From positions 1 through 39,347 of the forward strand of contig QHUU01000102.1 of assembly GCA_003222155.1 (NCBI GenBank): a stretch of 39,347 nt of DNA. Reading direction: 5' to 3'. The notes beneath the pieces were generated by a model, which was not told the origin of the DNA, did not search any database, and saw only the letters and a list, made by a program, of their open reading frames with translations. Made by a program: the position numbers and the translations under genes. The stretch's first letter is position 1. Each line of letters opens with the position of its first letter. Shown here piece by piece: positions 1 to 9,067 of the stretch. The DNA comes from Gemmatimonadota bacterium. Its GTDB lineage: Bacteria > Gemmatimonadota > Gemmatimonadetes > Gemmatimonadales > GWC2-71-9.

Positions 1-1713
1 GAGGACGTAGTCCACGCTCGACTGGAAACCGCGCGTCGGCTCCTCCTCCTGGAAGAGCTGCTGCGCCCCGCTCCACAGCGTGACCTTCGCGCCGATGGCG
101 AACCGATTGGCGCCCGCTCCCTCGAGCCGCACCTGCAGGAAGCGGTTCTGCCCGAGCGTCCTGGCGTTGTTGCGATAGACGAACGCCTCCTGGTTGACGT
201 TGTTCACGACCAGGTCGAGCGCGCCGTCGCCGTCCAGGTCGCCGTAGGCCGCGCCGCTCGAGAAGCTCGGCGAATCCAGGCCCCAGGCCGCACTCTCGTT
301 CGCGAAGGTCAGGTCCCCCCGGTTCCGAAACGCGTAGTTCGGCAGTTTGGTCGAGCTCATCGCGTCCACCAGGCGCCGAAAGTCGACCCGGCGGCCGCTC
401 GCGGCCTGGATCATGGTCTCCCGGCTCGCGAGAAACGCGATGTAGTCCTGGGAGGTGACGTCCTTGGCGAGACCGTTTGTGACGTAGATGTCCTTGTAAC
501 CGTCGAGATCCAGGTCGGCGATGAGAGGGCTCCAGCTCCAGTCGGTCCGCGCCACGCCCGCCATCTGGCCGACGTCGGAGAACGTGCCGTTGCCATTGTT
601 GAGGTGGAGCATGTTGCGGGTGAACTGGTAATGAAAGCCGTTGCGCACCTCGGTCTGGAGCCGGTTCCAGCTCTCGAACGAGGTGGTGGTCTTGAGGCGA
701 CGCTCGTCGTCCGGCAGCATGTCCGCGACGTAGATGTCCGGCCAGCCGTCGTTGTTCACGTCCGCGATGTCGAGCCCCATCGACGACAAGCTGATGTAGG
801 ACAGCTCCTGCTCGAGCCGCTCGGCGAACGTGCCGTCGCCCCGGTTCATGTAGAGATAGTCGCGCTCGAAGAAGTCGTTCGCCACGTAGATGTCCGGCCA
901 CCCGTCGCCGTTCACGTCGCTCACGCCCACGCCCAGGCCCAGCCCGATCTCGCTCCCGTAGATGCCGGCCCGCTCGCTCACGTCTGTGAAGTGCCCGCCG
1001 TCGTTGCGGTACAGCCGGGCGCCGCCGAACGGGTCTCGGACGTTGCGGGTGTTTTTCAGCTCGAAGCTCGCCACCGGCCGCGGCGAGTTGTTGATCACGA
1101 ACAGATCGAGGTCGCCGTCGCGGTCGTAGTCGAAGAACACCGCCTGGGTCGAATAGCCCGTGTCGGCCACGCCGTAGGCAGCCGCCTGCTCGACGAAGGT
1201 GGGGACGCCGTGGGCGTTCAACCCCTGGTTGATGTAGAGCTCGTTCGCCCGCAGCTTGCCGTCGCCGTTGCCCGCGTGGCAGACGTAGATGTCGAGCCGC
1301 CCGTCGCCGTTCACGTCGGCGAGCGTGACGCCGGTGGTCCATCCCCGGCTGTGCAGGCCGGCCTCCGCGGTGACGTCGCGAAACCGGAACTTTCCTTCGT
1401 TCAAGTACAGCCGGGCGCCGCCCAGATTCGACGTGAGGACGATCTCCGGGAGGCCGTCGCCGGTGAGATCGCCGAGGGCGACTCCGCCGCCGTTGTAGTA
1501 GTTGCGATAAGTGAAGACGTTCAGCTCGCGGGTGTCGGTGAGGCGATTCTCGAAGCGGACGCCGGTGTAGCTCGAGGGTAGCAGGGTGAACAGATGGCCG
1601 TCGGCGGGTGGCGGGGCCGGGGCGGACGCGGCCGAGCAACCGGCTAGCAGGCAGAGCGCGGGTAGAAAAACGCGTAGGGGCGCAACATGCTGCGCCCCTA
1701 CTAGATCGCTCAC
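1..1713 (-). CDS. FG-GAP/VCBS repeat, ASPIC/UnbV-type lipoprotein (3' end outside window)
   Basis: Reading from a GTG at 1713 to the left edge gives 571 open codons with no stop. An N-terminal hydrophobic stretch ends in the lipobox Leu-Ala-Gly-Cys, so this is probably an outer-membrane or periplasmic lipoprotein. It then holds repeated calcium-blade motifs of the type D-x-N-G-D-G-x-x-D-I-Y-V (for example DVNGDGRLDIYV and DVNGDGWPDIYV), the mark of an FG-GAP/VCBS beta-propeller. The last visible part (IGAKVTLWSG) matches the start of an ASPIC/UnbV domain. Such proteins are often beside SusC/SusD pairs, as here: SusD ends 29 bases upstream. The GTG start is chosen because GGAG precedes it and the signal peptide follows. 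The ribosome-binding region is itself a duplicated 9-mer (1717-1734). Codons near the N-terminus are supplied by a perfect palindrome (1674-1701). Exact function unknown; family assignment firm. Confidence 0.85.
   Translation of the reverse strand, partial: MSDLVGAQHVAPLRVFLPALCLLAGCSAASAPAPPPADGHLFTLLPSSYTGVRFENRLTDTRELNVFTYRNYYNGGGVALGDLTGDGLPEIVLTSNLGGARLYLNEGKFRFRDVTAEAGLHSRGWTTGVTLADVNGDGRLDIYVCHAGNGDGKLRANELYINQGLNAHGVPTFVEQAAAYGVADTGYSTQAVFFDYDRDGDLDLFVINNSPRPVASFELKNTRNVRDPFGGARLYRNDGGHFTDVSERAGIYGSEIGLGLGVGVSDVNGDGWPDIYVANDFFERDYLYMNRGDGTFAERLEQELSYISLSSMGLDIADVNNDGWPDIYVADMLPDDERRLKTTTSFESWNRLQTEVRNGFHYQFTRNMLHLNNGNGTFSDVGQMAGVARTDWSWSPLIADLDLDGYKDIYVTNGLAKDVTSQDYIAFLASRETMIQAASGRRVDFRRLVDAMSSTKLPNYAFRNRGDLTFANESAAWGLDSPSFSSGAAYGDLDGDGALDLVVNNVNQEAFVYRNNARTLGQNRFLQVRLEGAGANRFAIGAKVTLWSGAQQLFQEEEPTRGFQSSVDYVL
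1674..1701. repeat. Perfect 11-bp palindrome inside the signal-peptide coding region
   Basis: GTAGGGGCGCA (1674-1684) and its exact complement TGCGCCCCTAC (1691-1701) flank a 6-base spacer. It lies between the GTG start and the lipobox of the ASPIC/UnbV gene and is translated as part of the N-region. It resembles short REP-like palindromes that recur in genomes of this type, but only one copy is seen in this window. Confidence 0.75.
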
Positions 1714-1742
1714 AAGCTCCAGAACCTCCAGAACCTTCCCGC

Positions 1743-3350
1743 TCAGTACCCGGGGTTCTGCGAGATGAGCGGATTCGCATCCCGCTGCGTCTGCGGAATC
1801 GGCATCAAGACGAGCGACGTGGGCCTCGGACAAGACCCCGACGACGCGTCCTTGAACTCCCAGCAGGCGGTGTACTTGCCGTGCCGGATCAGATCCTGAC
1901 GCCGCTTGCCTTCACTGTTGAGCTCGAACAGGCGCTCGCGTAGGATGACGTCGGTCGTGACGGCGCTGAGCGTGTCCGCTGTCGCGAACGCGCGAGCGCG
2001 CACGGTCCGCAACAGGGCTAGCGGGGTCGACGAGCCCGTCGCCCCGGCGAGCTCCGCTTCGGCCTTGATCAGATACATCTCGGCTAAACGGAACCAGGCG
2101 AAGTCGTTGCCGTTGTTCTGCTGCACGTGCTTCGGGTCGGCGGGCCACTTGTAGATGCGCCCGCCTTCGCCCTCGGTCGCCGACGTCACGTTAGCGATGG
2201 TCGTCGTGAACACCAAGGGGTTGCCCTTCCGGTCGGTCGTGGGCTTGCCGTTTTCGACGTTCACTTGCGGCCCCACGAGGAACATCTTGCGGCGCCGGTC
2301 GAGTGAATCGAACGCGTTGTACGTCTGCGCCAGGGTGGCAAAGCCGTTCCACGGCGACGGGCTGAACTGATTGTAGTGCAGTGTCCGCATCACCATGTTG
2401 AAGCCCAGGCCGTCCGCGTCGGCGAACTTGATCACGAAAATGTTCTCGGGCGAGGTGGCGTTGTCAGGGCTGAAATTGTCCGTGAACGCTGGGGCCAGCT
2501 GGTACACCCCCGAGTTGATGATGCTGTCGACGACGTTGATCGCCGCCTGACAGGCATCCAGGCCGCCGCTCACCAACATACCGCGGCACGTGTTGTAGCT
2601 CGTGGCACTGATGCCCGCTGCGGCAGACTCGTTCTTGAACACCCGGGCGTTGATGTACATGTTGGCCAGGAGCGCGTTGACCGCGCCCTTCGTGACGCGG
2701 CCGACCTTCGTCCCCAGCAAGGTGGTGTCCCCCCACTGCTTCGGGAGGTTCGGGCGGATCGCCAAGAGCTCGGACTCGATGAACCGGAACGTCGAGTCGC
2801 GGCTCGCGCGCGCCCGCGCCTTGAGCTCCGTGGTCGTGGCGATGGGCACGCCGCCGAACGTGTCCATCAGCAGATAGTAGTAGAAGGCGCGGAGGAACCT
2901 CGCCTCGCCCTCGATCGCGGCTTGATTCGGCACGGTCGTCTTCTGAAGCGCCTCGAGCAGCACGTTGGCCCGCGCAATGCCGGCGTAGGCCGTGTTCCAG
3001 ACGTTGTTCACGAAGCTGAGCGTGGCGGGGCTATTCGCCGACCAGGTCTGGCGATGGGTCTCGAGCCACGTCCCGTTGTCGTACCAGTCCGAGCCGCGGG
3101 TGGGCACGACCATCTCGTCGGTGCTGACCTCGGAAACGCCCCAATACTCGCCCTCGCTGGCGGTGTTCCGCAACCCGGCGTACACGCCGGCGAGCGCGGC
3201 GAGCACTTCCCCCTCGGTGTGGAAGAAGTTGCTCGGGGTGATGGAACTGATGGGCGTCTCGCTCAGGTCTGTGCATCCCTGCAGGGGCACGAGCAGGAGC
3301 GTGAAGAGCCCCAGGGCGCCGATCGACGTCGTCACGAAGAGTCGCTTCAT
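1743..3350 (-). CDS. SusD/RagB family nutrient-binding outer-membrane lipoprotein
   Basis: 535 residues. It begins with a lipoprotein signal peptide; the lipobox ends Leu-Gln-Gly-Cys with Cys26, followed by the usual SusD opening (DLSETPISSITPSNFF). SusD proteins sit on the cell surface as a lid over a SusC TonB-dependent channel and bind glycan or peptide ligands through TPR-like helices. The C-terminal part shows the family pattern: FAWFRLAEMYLIKAEAE near residue 420, then LLRTVRARA, ILRERLFELNSEGKRRQDLIRHG and a C-terminal segment MPIPQTQRDANPLISQNPGY. The start follows AAGGAG and lies 13 bases after the SusC stop, so the two are co-transcribed. The transported substrate cannot be read from the sequence. 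Confidence 0.95.
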   Translation of the reverse strand: MKRLFVTTSIGALGLFTLLLVPLQGCTDLSETPISSITPSNFFHTEGEVLAALAGVYAGLRNTASEGEYWGVSEVSTDEMVVPTRGSDWYDNGTWLETHRQTWSANSPATLSFVNNVWNTAYAGIARANVLLEALQKTTVPNQAAIEGEARFLRAFYYYLLMDTFGGVPIATTTELKARARASRDSTFRFIESELLAIRPNLPKQWGDTTLLGTKVGRVTKGAVNALLANMYINARVFKNESAAAGISATSYNTCRGMLVSGGLDACQAAINVVDSIINSGVYQLAPAFTDNFSPDNATSPENIFVIKFADADGLGFNMVMRTLHYNQFSPSPWNGFATLAQTYNAFDSLDRRRKMFLVGPQVNVENGKPTTDRKGNPLVFTTTIANVTSATEGEGGRIYKWPADPKHVQQNNGNDFAWFRLAEMYLIKAEAELAGATGSSTPLALLRTVRARAFATADTLSAVTTDVILRERLFELNSEGKRRQDLIRHGKYTACWEFKDASSGSCPRPTSLVLMPIPQTQRDANPLISQNPGY

Positions 3351-3363
3351 GGATCAGAGCTCC

Positions 3364-6300
3364 TTAGAACGCGACACGGAGGCCCCCCGTGATGGTGCGG
3401 GGCCGGGGATAGGAGAGATAATCGATGCCGCGCGCCACCAGCCCCACGTCTTTCGGGTCGGACTCGTTCAAGCTCGACACCTCGGGGTCTAGCCCCGAAT
3501 AGCCGGTGATCACGAACAGGTTGTCGGCCGACACGTACAGGCGCGCGCTCCGGGCCGAGCGGGTCAGCACCGGCAGGTCGAGGGCGTACTCCACGGTGAG
3601 ATTCTGAAGGCGCAGGAACGACGCGCGCTCCACCCAGCGGGACGAGAAGATGGCCGGCTCGTGAAGGTCGGTGCCGTCGGTCAGGGCGGGCGCCAGGAAG
3701 TTCTTGACCTGCAGCGCGTTGCTCTTGGTGGACCAAACGAGCGCGGTGTTGTTGAACACGTCCTGACCCACCGACGCCCGCAGCAGGAAGCTGATGTCGA
3801 ACTTGTGCCAGTTCAGCTGGCTGTGCAGCCCGACGGTGAAGTCCGGGTTGGCGTTGCCGATCACCCGGTAATCGGCGGAGGCCGGCCCTCCCCTGGCCGT
3901 CGTCCGCCCGTTCACGCAGCTCGCCCCCGTGTTGGCGGGTGTGCACGCGAACACCTGGTACCCGGTCGTCGGATCGACGCCGACGAAGACCGGCCCGTAG
4001 AACGTGCCGAGCGGATAGGTCTGCCCCGTGGCCGAGTCGGGCGCCAGGATGCGCTGGGCCCACTGGTCGGACTGCCCCTGACCGCTGACGATCCCCGACC
4101 GCAGGAACTTGTGGGGACCGAGATCGAGCACCGCGCTCCGCTCGAGCGCGAACACGAGTCCGGACCGCCACGTCAGACCCGGCCGCGAAGCGAGCAGCAT
4201 GTCGAGCGTGACCTCCAGGCCGCGGTTGCGCAGCTTCCCGACGTTCTCGATCCGCGTGGCCGAGGCCGCCGGCTGCGGGACTGGCACCTCGAGCAGCAGA
4301 TCGGAAGTGTTCTTGACGTAGTATTCGACGCTCCCCGCGAGCTTGTTCTCGAACAACCCGAAGTCGACGGCGCCGTTGTACTGCGTCGTCTGCTCCCATT
4401 TCAAGTCCGGGTTGCCGACGTTTTGCGGAATGACACCCGCCTGTGGCACGTCGCTCCACGGATACGCCGCGCCGGTGCCACCCACCAGCGTGGCTAACGA
4501 GTTATAGGGCTTGATGCCCGGATTGCCTTGCCGCCCCCAGCCGACGCGCACGCGCAGGTCCGAGAACGGCCCGCCGCGCAGGAACTCCTCCTGGGTCAGG
4601 TGCCACGACGCCGACAGCCCCGGGAACAAGGCCCATTGGTGCCCCGCAGCGAACTTGGACGAGCCGTCGTAGCGCAGCACCCCGGTGACGAAGAACCGGT
4701 CCTTGTAGCCGTAATTGGCTCGCGAGAGGAAGGACACGAGCCGACTCTCGCTCGCGTCCGAGGAATCGCGCAAGGTTCCGGCGGCGTCCAGCGCGTTGTA
4801 CTTGAGCGCGTCGGTCACGAACCCGATCCCTTGGCCCATGGCCACGGTCTTCGTGAACTTGCTGTACTCGTATCCGCCCACCACATCGAGGCTGTGGGCC
4901 TCGCCCAACTGGCGCCGGTACGTCAGCAGGGTCTGGAGGGTCTTCGTCGCATTGTCCTGACTGTACACGCGCGCGAGCCCGTTCCCCAACGTCCTGCCGA
5001 GCGGACTCGCGATGGGGAAGTAGATGTCACGCCCACCGGCGGAGTAGTCCAACCCGACGGTCACCTGACCCGTCAAACCCGGCACGAAGTCGATTTCGGC
5101 CGTCCCGTTGGCCAGGGTGCGGGTGGTCCTGCCCAGGTCGGTGATCTGTTTCGCCAGCGCCACCGGGTTGCGCAACGAGTTGCCCCCCGGCTCGTAATAG
5201 GTCGTATCGTTCGCCATCACCGGGTGCGTCGGATCGAGGTTGGCGGCGTTCTGGAACACGCCGCCCTCGAAGCCGGCCCGGTTCTCGAACAGGATATACT
5301 GGTTGTTCACGCGCGACGTCGTCACGTTCACGCCGAGGCGCATCCGGTTGTCGAGCGCCTTGTGCGTGGCGGTCAGGCGTCCCTGAATCCGCTCGAGGCC
5401 GTTCGCAAGCGACACGCCGTCCTGTTTCATGTAATTGAGGGAAGCGCGATAGCGCGTGTCTTCACTGCCACCGGAGAACGACAGGTCGTGATTGTGCGTG
5501 ACGGCGGTGCGCGTCACGGCACGGTACCAGTCCGTATTCGCGGATCCCAGCTGAGCTTGAATTTTCGGATCGAGCCCCCGGGCCGAATTGAAGCAGTTGG
5601 GGTCTATCACGCCGCCCGGATGCGCGCAGGCGACGGTATCCGCGATGAAAATCGGCACCTGCTGCGCTACGAACTGCCGGTAATCACCCGCGGTCACCAA
5701 ATTCAGGTACTTGGCCGGAGACGCCGCCGCCACGTAGCTGTCGTACTCGATGCTCGGCCCGCCGGCCGCCGCGCCCTTCTTCGTCTCCACCAGGATCACC
5801 CCGTTCGCGGCGCGGCTGCCGTAGATCGCGGTCGCGGAAGCGTCCTTTAGGATCGTGATGGACGCGATGTCCGAGGGGTTGAGCAGATTCAGCGGGTTGC
5901 GCGGCAACGGGGGCGTGCCGGCGGCCGCGTAGCCCGGCGGTTCGGTGGGCTCGTTATAGAGCGGCACGCCATCGACCACGTACAGGGGCTCATTGCTGTT
6001 GCTGATGGAGCTGCCACCGCGAATCAGGATCTGCGTGCCGGCACCCGGCTCGCCATTGTTGCGTGTGACCTCGACACCCGCCGCCCGGGCCTGGACCATC
6101 TGGTCGACGTTGGTGATCACCCCGACGTTCGCCGCCGCGGCGCTGACCGTCGAGACCGAGCCGGTGATCGCCTCCCGCCGCTGCGTCCCATAGCCGGTCA
6201 CCACCACCGGCTCGAGGATCGCCGCTGCCGGCGCGAGTGAGAACTGCGCTGTCGTGGTTCCCCTGACGGTGACGCGGATTTCCTGGATCTGCGATCCGAA

Positions 6301-6549
6301 CCCGATTCGGGTCGCGCGCAGGCGCTGCGCCCCCGCGGGAACACCGTTCAGCGTAAAGCTCCCGTCTGCGCGGGTGAGCTCGCGGTGCGGAGTCCCGACC
6401 ACCGCAACTTCGACGTTGCCGAGTGGCTGTTGAGTCGCGGCGTCGATGACCTTCCCGGCGATGCTGCCCGTGGAATCCTGGGCGCTGAGCGGAACCGCCA
6501 GGAACAGACCGGCGACCAGCGCGGAAGCGAGGTGACGGACAAGTGTCAT
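3364..6549 (-). CDS. SusC/RagA family TonB-linked outer-membrane transporter
   Basis: 1061 residues, normal for SusC. It has a Sec signal peptide ending at Ala-Gln near residue 24, then a carboxypeptidase-regulatory-like beta-sandwich (about 28-110: GSIAGKVIDAATQQPLGNVEV), then the plug domain starting with VVVTGYGTQRREAITGSVS. The SusC signatures ILIRGGSSI, EPLYVVDGVPL and ITILKDASATAIYGSRAANG are all present, followed by a long beta-barrel that ends in an aromatic residue (GLRVAF). It takes up a bulky nutrient across the outer membrane using TonB energy, with the SusD partner encoded next. No anti-sigma/FecR gene is adjacent, so regulation is not evident. The ATG start is preceded by an AGAGGG element about 10 bases upstream. 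Confidence 0.95.
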   Translation of the reverse strand: MTLVRHLASALVAGLFLAVPLSAQDSTGSIAGKVIDAATQQPLGNVEVAVVGTPHRELTRADGSFTLNGVPAGAQRLRATRIGFGSQIQEIRVTVRGTTTAQFSLAPAAAILEPVVVTGYGTQRREAITGSVSTVSAAAANVGVITNVDQMVQARAAGVEVTRNNGEPGAGTQILIRGGSSISNSNEPLYVVDGVPLYNEPTEPPGYAAAGTPPLPRNPLNLLNPSDIASITILKDASATAIYGSRAANGVILVETKKGAAAGGPSIEYDSYVAAASPAKYLNLVTAGDYRQFVAQQVPIFIADTVACAHPGGVIDPNCFNSARGLDPKIQAQLGSANTDWYRAVTRTAVTHNHDLSFSGGSEDTRYRASLNYMKQDGVSLANGLERIQGRLTATHKALDNRMRLGVNVTTSRVNNQYILFENRAGFEGGVFQNAANLDPTHPVMANDTTYYEPGGNSLRNPVALAKQITDLGRTTRTLANGTAEIDFVPGLTGQVTVGLDYSAGGRDIYFPIASPLGRTLGNGLARVYSQDNATKTLQTLLTYRRQLGEAHSLDVVGGYEYSKFTKTVAMGQGIGFVTDALKYNALDAAGTLRDSSDASESRLVSFLSRANYGYKDRFFVTGVLRYDGSSKFAAGHQWALFPGLSASWHLTQEEFLRGGPFSDLRVRVGWGRQGNPGIKPYNSLATLVGGTGAAYPWSDVPQAGVIPQNVGNPDLKWEQTTQYNGAVDFGLFENKLAGSVEYYVKNTSDLLLEVPVPQPAASATRIENVGKLRNRGLEVTLDMLLASRPGLTWRSGLVFALERSAVLDLGPHKFLRSGIVSGQGQSDQWAQRILAPDSATGQTYPLGTFYGPVFVGVDPTTGYQVFACTPANTGASCVNGRTTARGGPASADYRVIGNANPDFTVGLHSQLNWHKFDISFLLRASVGQDVFNNTALVWSTKSNALQVKNFLAPALTDGTDLHEPAIFSSRWVERASFLRLQNLTVEYALDLPVLTRSARSARLYVSADNLFVITGYSGLDPEVSSLNESDPKDVGLVARGIDYLSYPRPRTITGGLRVAF

Positions 6550-6642
6550 ACGTCTGTGCCCTCTACCGGTGGGAGTGGAAGTGCCGCCGTCGCTTGATTT
6601 CTCCCCCTATCCTTCCCCTGAACGGGGCGTTGTCAAGGACCC

Positions 6643-7179
6643 TCATTTCGCGTCGTACCCCGCGTATTCGCCTCGCTGGTACACGTTCCCCTTGTACTGC
6701 TGGTCGGCGTGGATGCCGACCTTGGACGTGTAATAGCTCCGCGCCGTCCAGTGCTTGAGCTCCGGGAAAAAGTGCTCGGCGGGAGTCTTGGGTTCGTGCT
6801 CTGCCGCCGCGATCCGCGTGAGCACGGCGACGCGCTGGTCCGGCGTCGCATCGAGGAACGACCGCCCGTGGAGCTCGCGCGACAGCGCGTCCACCGCCTG
6901 CAGGCCGGAGCGCCACGACGCCTGCCGCTCGGGCTCGAGCGATTCGGAGAGACGAAAATCGATGTAGCTCGCCACCCCGGCGGCGCGCGCGCCGGGAGAA
7001 TGGGCGTCCGCCGGAATGATCAGCTCCGCCAGCTCGTCCAGCAGCGCAAACTCCGGCGGCGTGAAGAACTTCGGCGCGAGCCCTGCCGCCCGTGCCGCCT
7101 CTGCCGCCCCTGGGGGCACGAGGGGAGCCGCCAGGGCCGCCGCCGTGACCGCGAGCATTTCGCGACGCGTGACTGTCAT
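6643..7179 (-). CDS. Gluconate 2-dehydrogenase subunit 3-like protein, Tat-exported
   Basis: 178 residues from the ATG at 7179. The N-terminus TRREMLAVTAAALAAP is a twin-arginine signal. The body matches the small subunit 3 family (FTPPEFALLDELAELIIPADAHSPGARAAGVASYID in pieces), which accompanies membrane-bound GMC-type dehydrogenases and is thought to help export of the folded flavoprotein, which lacks its own signal. Its ATG overlaps the stop of the GMC gene (ATGA), showing translational coupling. An in-frame upstream extension to 7485 runs antisense to no known motif and is inside the GMC gene, so it was rejected. The C-terminal part (YYTSKVGIHADQQYKGNVYQ) is typical of the family. Confidence 0.88.
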   Translation of the reverse strand: MTVTRREMLAVTAAALAAPLVPPGAAEAARAAGLAPKFFTPPEFALLDELAELIIPADAHSPGARAAGVASYIDFRLSESLEPERQASWRSGLQAVDALSRELHGRSFLDATPDQRVAVLTRIAAAEHEPKTPAEHFFPELKHWTARSYYTSKVGIHADQQYKGNVYQRGEYAGYDAK

Positions 7180-8969
7180 ACGTTCCCTTTCTTGAATTCG
7201 CCCGCCAGATACTCGCAGGAGCGCCACGCCAGCGCCATGATGGTCCACGTCGGGTTCTGACACGATGCGCTCACATGACTGGACCCGTCGACGACGAACA
7301 AATTCTTCACGTCGTGCGACTGCTGGAACTGGTTCAGCACCGACGTCTTGGGGTCGCTCCCCATGCGCGCCGTGCCCAGCTCGTGAATCGACCACCCCTC
7401 GGTGAGCATCTTGTCGTCCGTGCCCACGACCTCGATCCCCGCCTGCTCGAACATCTCGCGGCCGGCGGCGACCATGTCCTCGCACATCTTGCGCTCGTTG
7501 TCGCCGAACTGATAATGGAAGCGCAGCGTGGGGATCCCCCAGGCGTCTTTGGCGTCGGGATCCAGGTCGACGTAATTCTCGTAGCGCGCCAGCACCTCAC
7601 CGAAGCCCCCCATCCCAATGAACGCCCCGGCGTGGTCACGCACTTCTTTCTTGAACTGCGCGCCGAATCCGGGGGTCCCGAAGGCATTCCCCGGGAAGAT
7701 CGAGAAGCCTCCGCTCCCCTCGAAGCCGTAGCCGCGTACGAATCCCGGCTGACGATCCTTCAAGTTGCGGAACCGCGGAATGTAAAACCCGCCGGGCCGA
7801 CCGTCGTCGAGCGTGGGCGGCTTGCCGACGAGGTCCTTCACGAGCCCGGTGACTCCGGGGCCCATCACGTGCTCGCAGAAGTTGTGACCCACGTGCCCGC
7901 TCGAGTTGCCGATGCCATTGGGATGCTGCGGCGAGCGTGACAGCAGCAACAGGCGCGCCGATTCGAGCGTGGACGCGGCCACGATCACGACCTTGGCCTT
8001 GGCTTCGTACGACTTCCTCGTAACGCTGTCGACAAACGCGACTCCGCGCGCCTTCCCGGTGTTCGAGTCGACGAGCACCTCGTGCGCGATCGAGTTGGTG
8101 CGGATCTTCAGATGCCCGGTGTCCACGGCCGGGTAGATCAAACCCGTCGGCGAGTCGAACGCGGCGTGAATGTCGCACCCGCCCGGTCGCCGGTCGCACG
8201 CCCCGCGGCCGTAGCACTTGCTGCGGTAGCGGTTGTGCTTCAAGCCGTCCGTGGTGACGCCGGCGCGGTACGGCGTCAGGACGCGCCCCATCTTCTTCAG
8301 GCCCTCCCGCAGCTTCACCTCGCCGAACGTGAGCTTGTTGGGACGCTGAAACAGGCTGTCCGGGAGGTGCGGCAGGTTTTCCTTCACGCCGGAGATGCCG
8401 AGGTAGCGGTCGACCCTGTCGTAGTACGGCTCGATGTCGGCGTACGCGATCGGCCAGTCGTCGCCGTACCCGTCGTGCGTTTTCGCCTTGAAATCGTAAT
8501 CGGACAGGCGCAGTGCGAGGCGGCCCCAGATGTTGGTCTTGCCCCCGAGCGCGCGGGCACGCACCCACGCGTACTTCGTGCCGGTGTAGGGATGATCCTT
8601 CTCGTCGACGAGAATGTTCTTGACGTAATCCGACCCGCCCCACCCGCCGACGTAGGACGTGACGTGCTTGAACGTGCTCCCTTTCGCGTAGGGAGGCGTC
8701 CGGATGTTGTACTCGTTGAACGACAGGGAATGGTATCCGGGCGGCGCGTCGCCTCGGCGCGGATGATCGTAGGGCCACTGCATCGAGCGCAGCTCCTGCT
8801 CGATCGGCAGCTTCTTGCCGGCCTCGAGCATGAGCACGTCCATGCCTTGCGAGGTGAGGACATGGGCGGCCATCCCGCCCGCCGCGCCCGAGCCCACGAC
8901 CACGGCGTCGTAGGTCTTGGACAGGTCGACGTCCTGAGACATCGGGGGCGCTGATTTCACCAGAGTCAT
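7176..8969 (-). CDS. GMC family oxidoreductase (gluconate 2-dehydrogenase large-subunit type)
   Basis: 597 residues. FAD-binding Rossmann motif GSGAAGG at residues 26-32, preceded by YDAVVV and followed by MLEAGKK. Near the C-terminus are HELGTARMG and the closing FAD motif NLFVVDGSSHVSASCQNPTWTIMALA (in pieces), which carry the GMC active-site His and Asn. These enzymes oxidise sugar alcohols, sugar acids or aldoses in the periplasm and pass electrons to a cytochrome. No cytochrome gene is adjacent. The start ATG at 8969 was chosen over the longer frame to 9029 because AGGAAGG lies about 6 bases upstream and the extra residues look unrelated. First gene of the leftward cluster; likely hitches export with the Tat-bearing subunit 3 that follows. 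Confidence 0.92.
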   Translation of the reverse strand: MTLVKSAPPMSQDVDLSKTYDAVVVGSGAAGGMAAHVLTSQGMDVLMLEAGKKLPIEQELRSMQWPYDHPRRGDAPPGYHSLSFNEYNIRTPPYAKGSTFKHVTSYVGGWGGSDYVKNILVDEKDHPYTGTKYAWVRARALGGKTNIWGRLALRLSDYDFKAKTHDGYGDDWPIAYADIEPYYDRVDRYLGISGVKENLPHLPDSLFQRPNKLTFGEVKLREGLKKMGRVLTPYRAGVTTDGLKHNRYRSKCYGRGACDRRPGGCDIHAAFDSPTGLIYPAVDTGHLKIRTNSIAHEVLVDSNTGKARGVAFVDSVTRKSYEAKAKVVIVAASTLESARLLLLSRSPQHPNGIGNSSGHVGHNFCEHVMGPGVTGLVKDLVGKPPTLDDGRPGGFYIPRFRNLKDRQPGFVRGYGFEGSGGFSIFPGNAFGTPGFGAQFKKEVRDHAGAFIGMGGFGEVLARYENYVDLDPDAKDAWGIPTLRFHYQFGDNERKMCEDMVAAGREMFEQAGIEVVGTDDKMLTEGWSIHELGTARMGSDPKTSVLNQFQQSHDVKNLFVVDGSSHVSASCQNPTWTIMALAWRSCEYLAGEFKKGNV

Positions 8970-9067
8970 CAGGACCTTCCTTCGTAGAGGCGTGAGGGAA
9001 CGTGCCCAAACTGCGGGCGACCGGCGCACCCGCGCAAGGCCACCAGCAGGGGTAGCTTTCGAGCGAT

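Noticed and set aside
6550-6642. Terminator between the subunit-3-like gene and SusC
   Set aside because: Only a 4-5 bp CCCC/GGGG hairpin with no T-run; too weak to claim.
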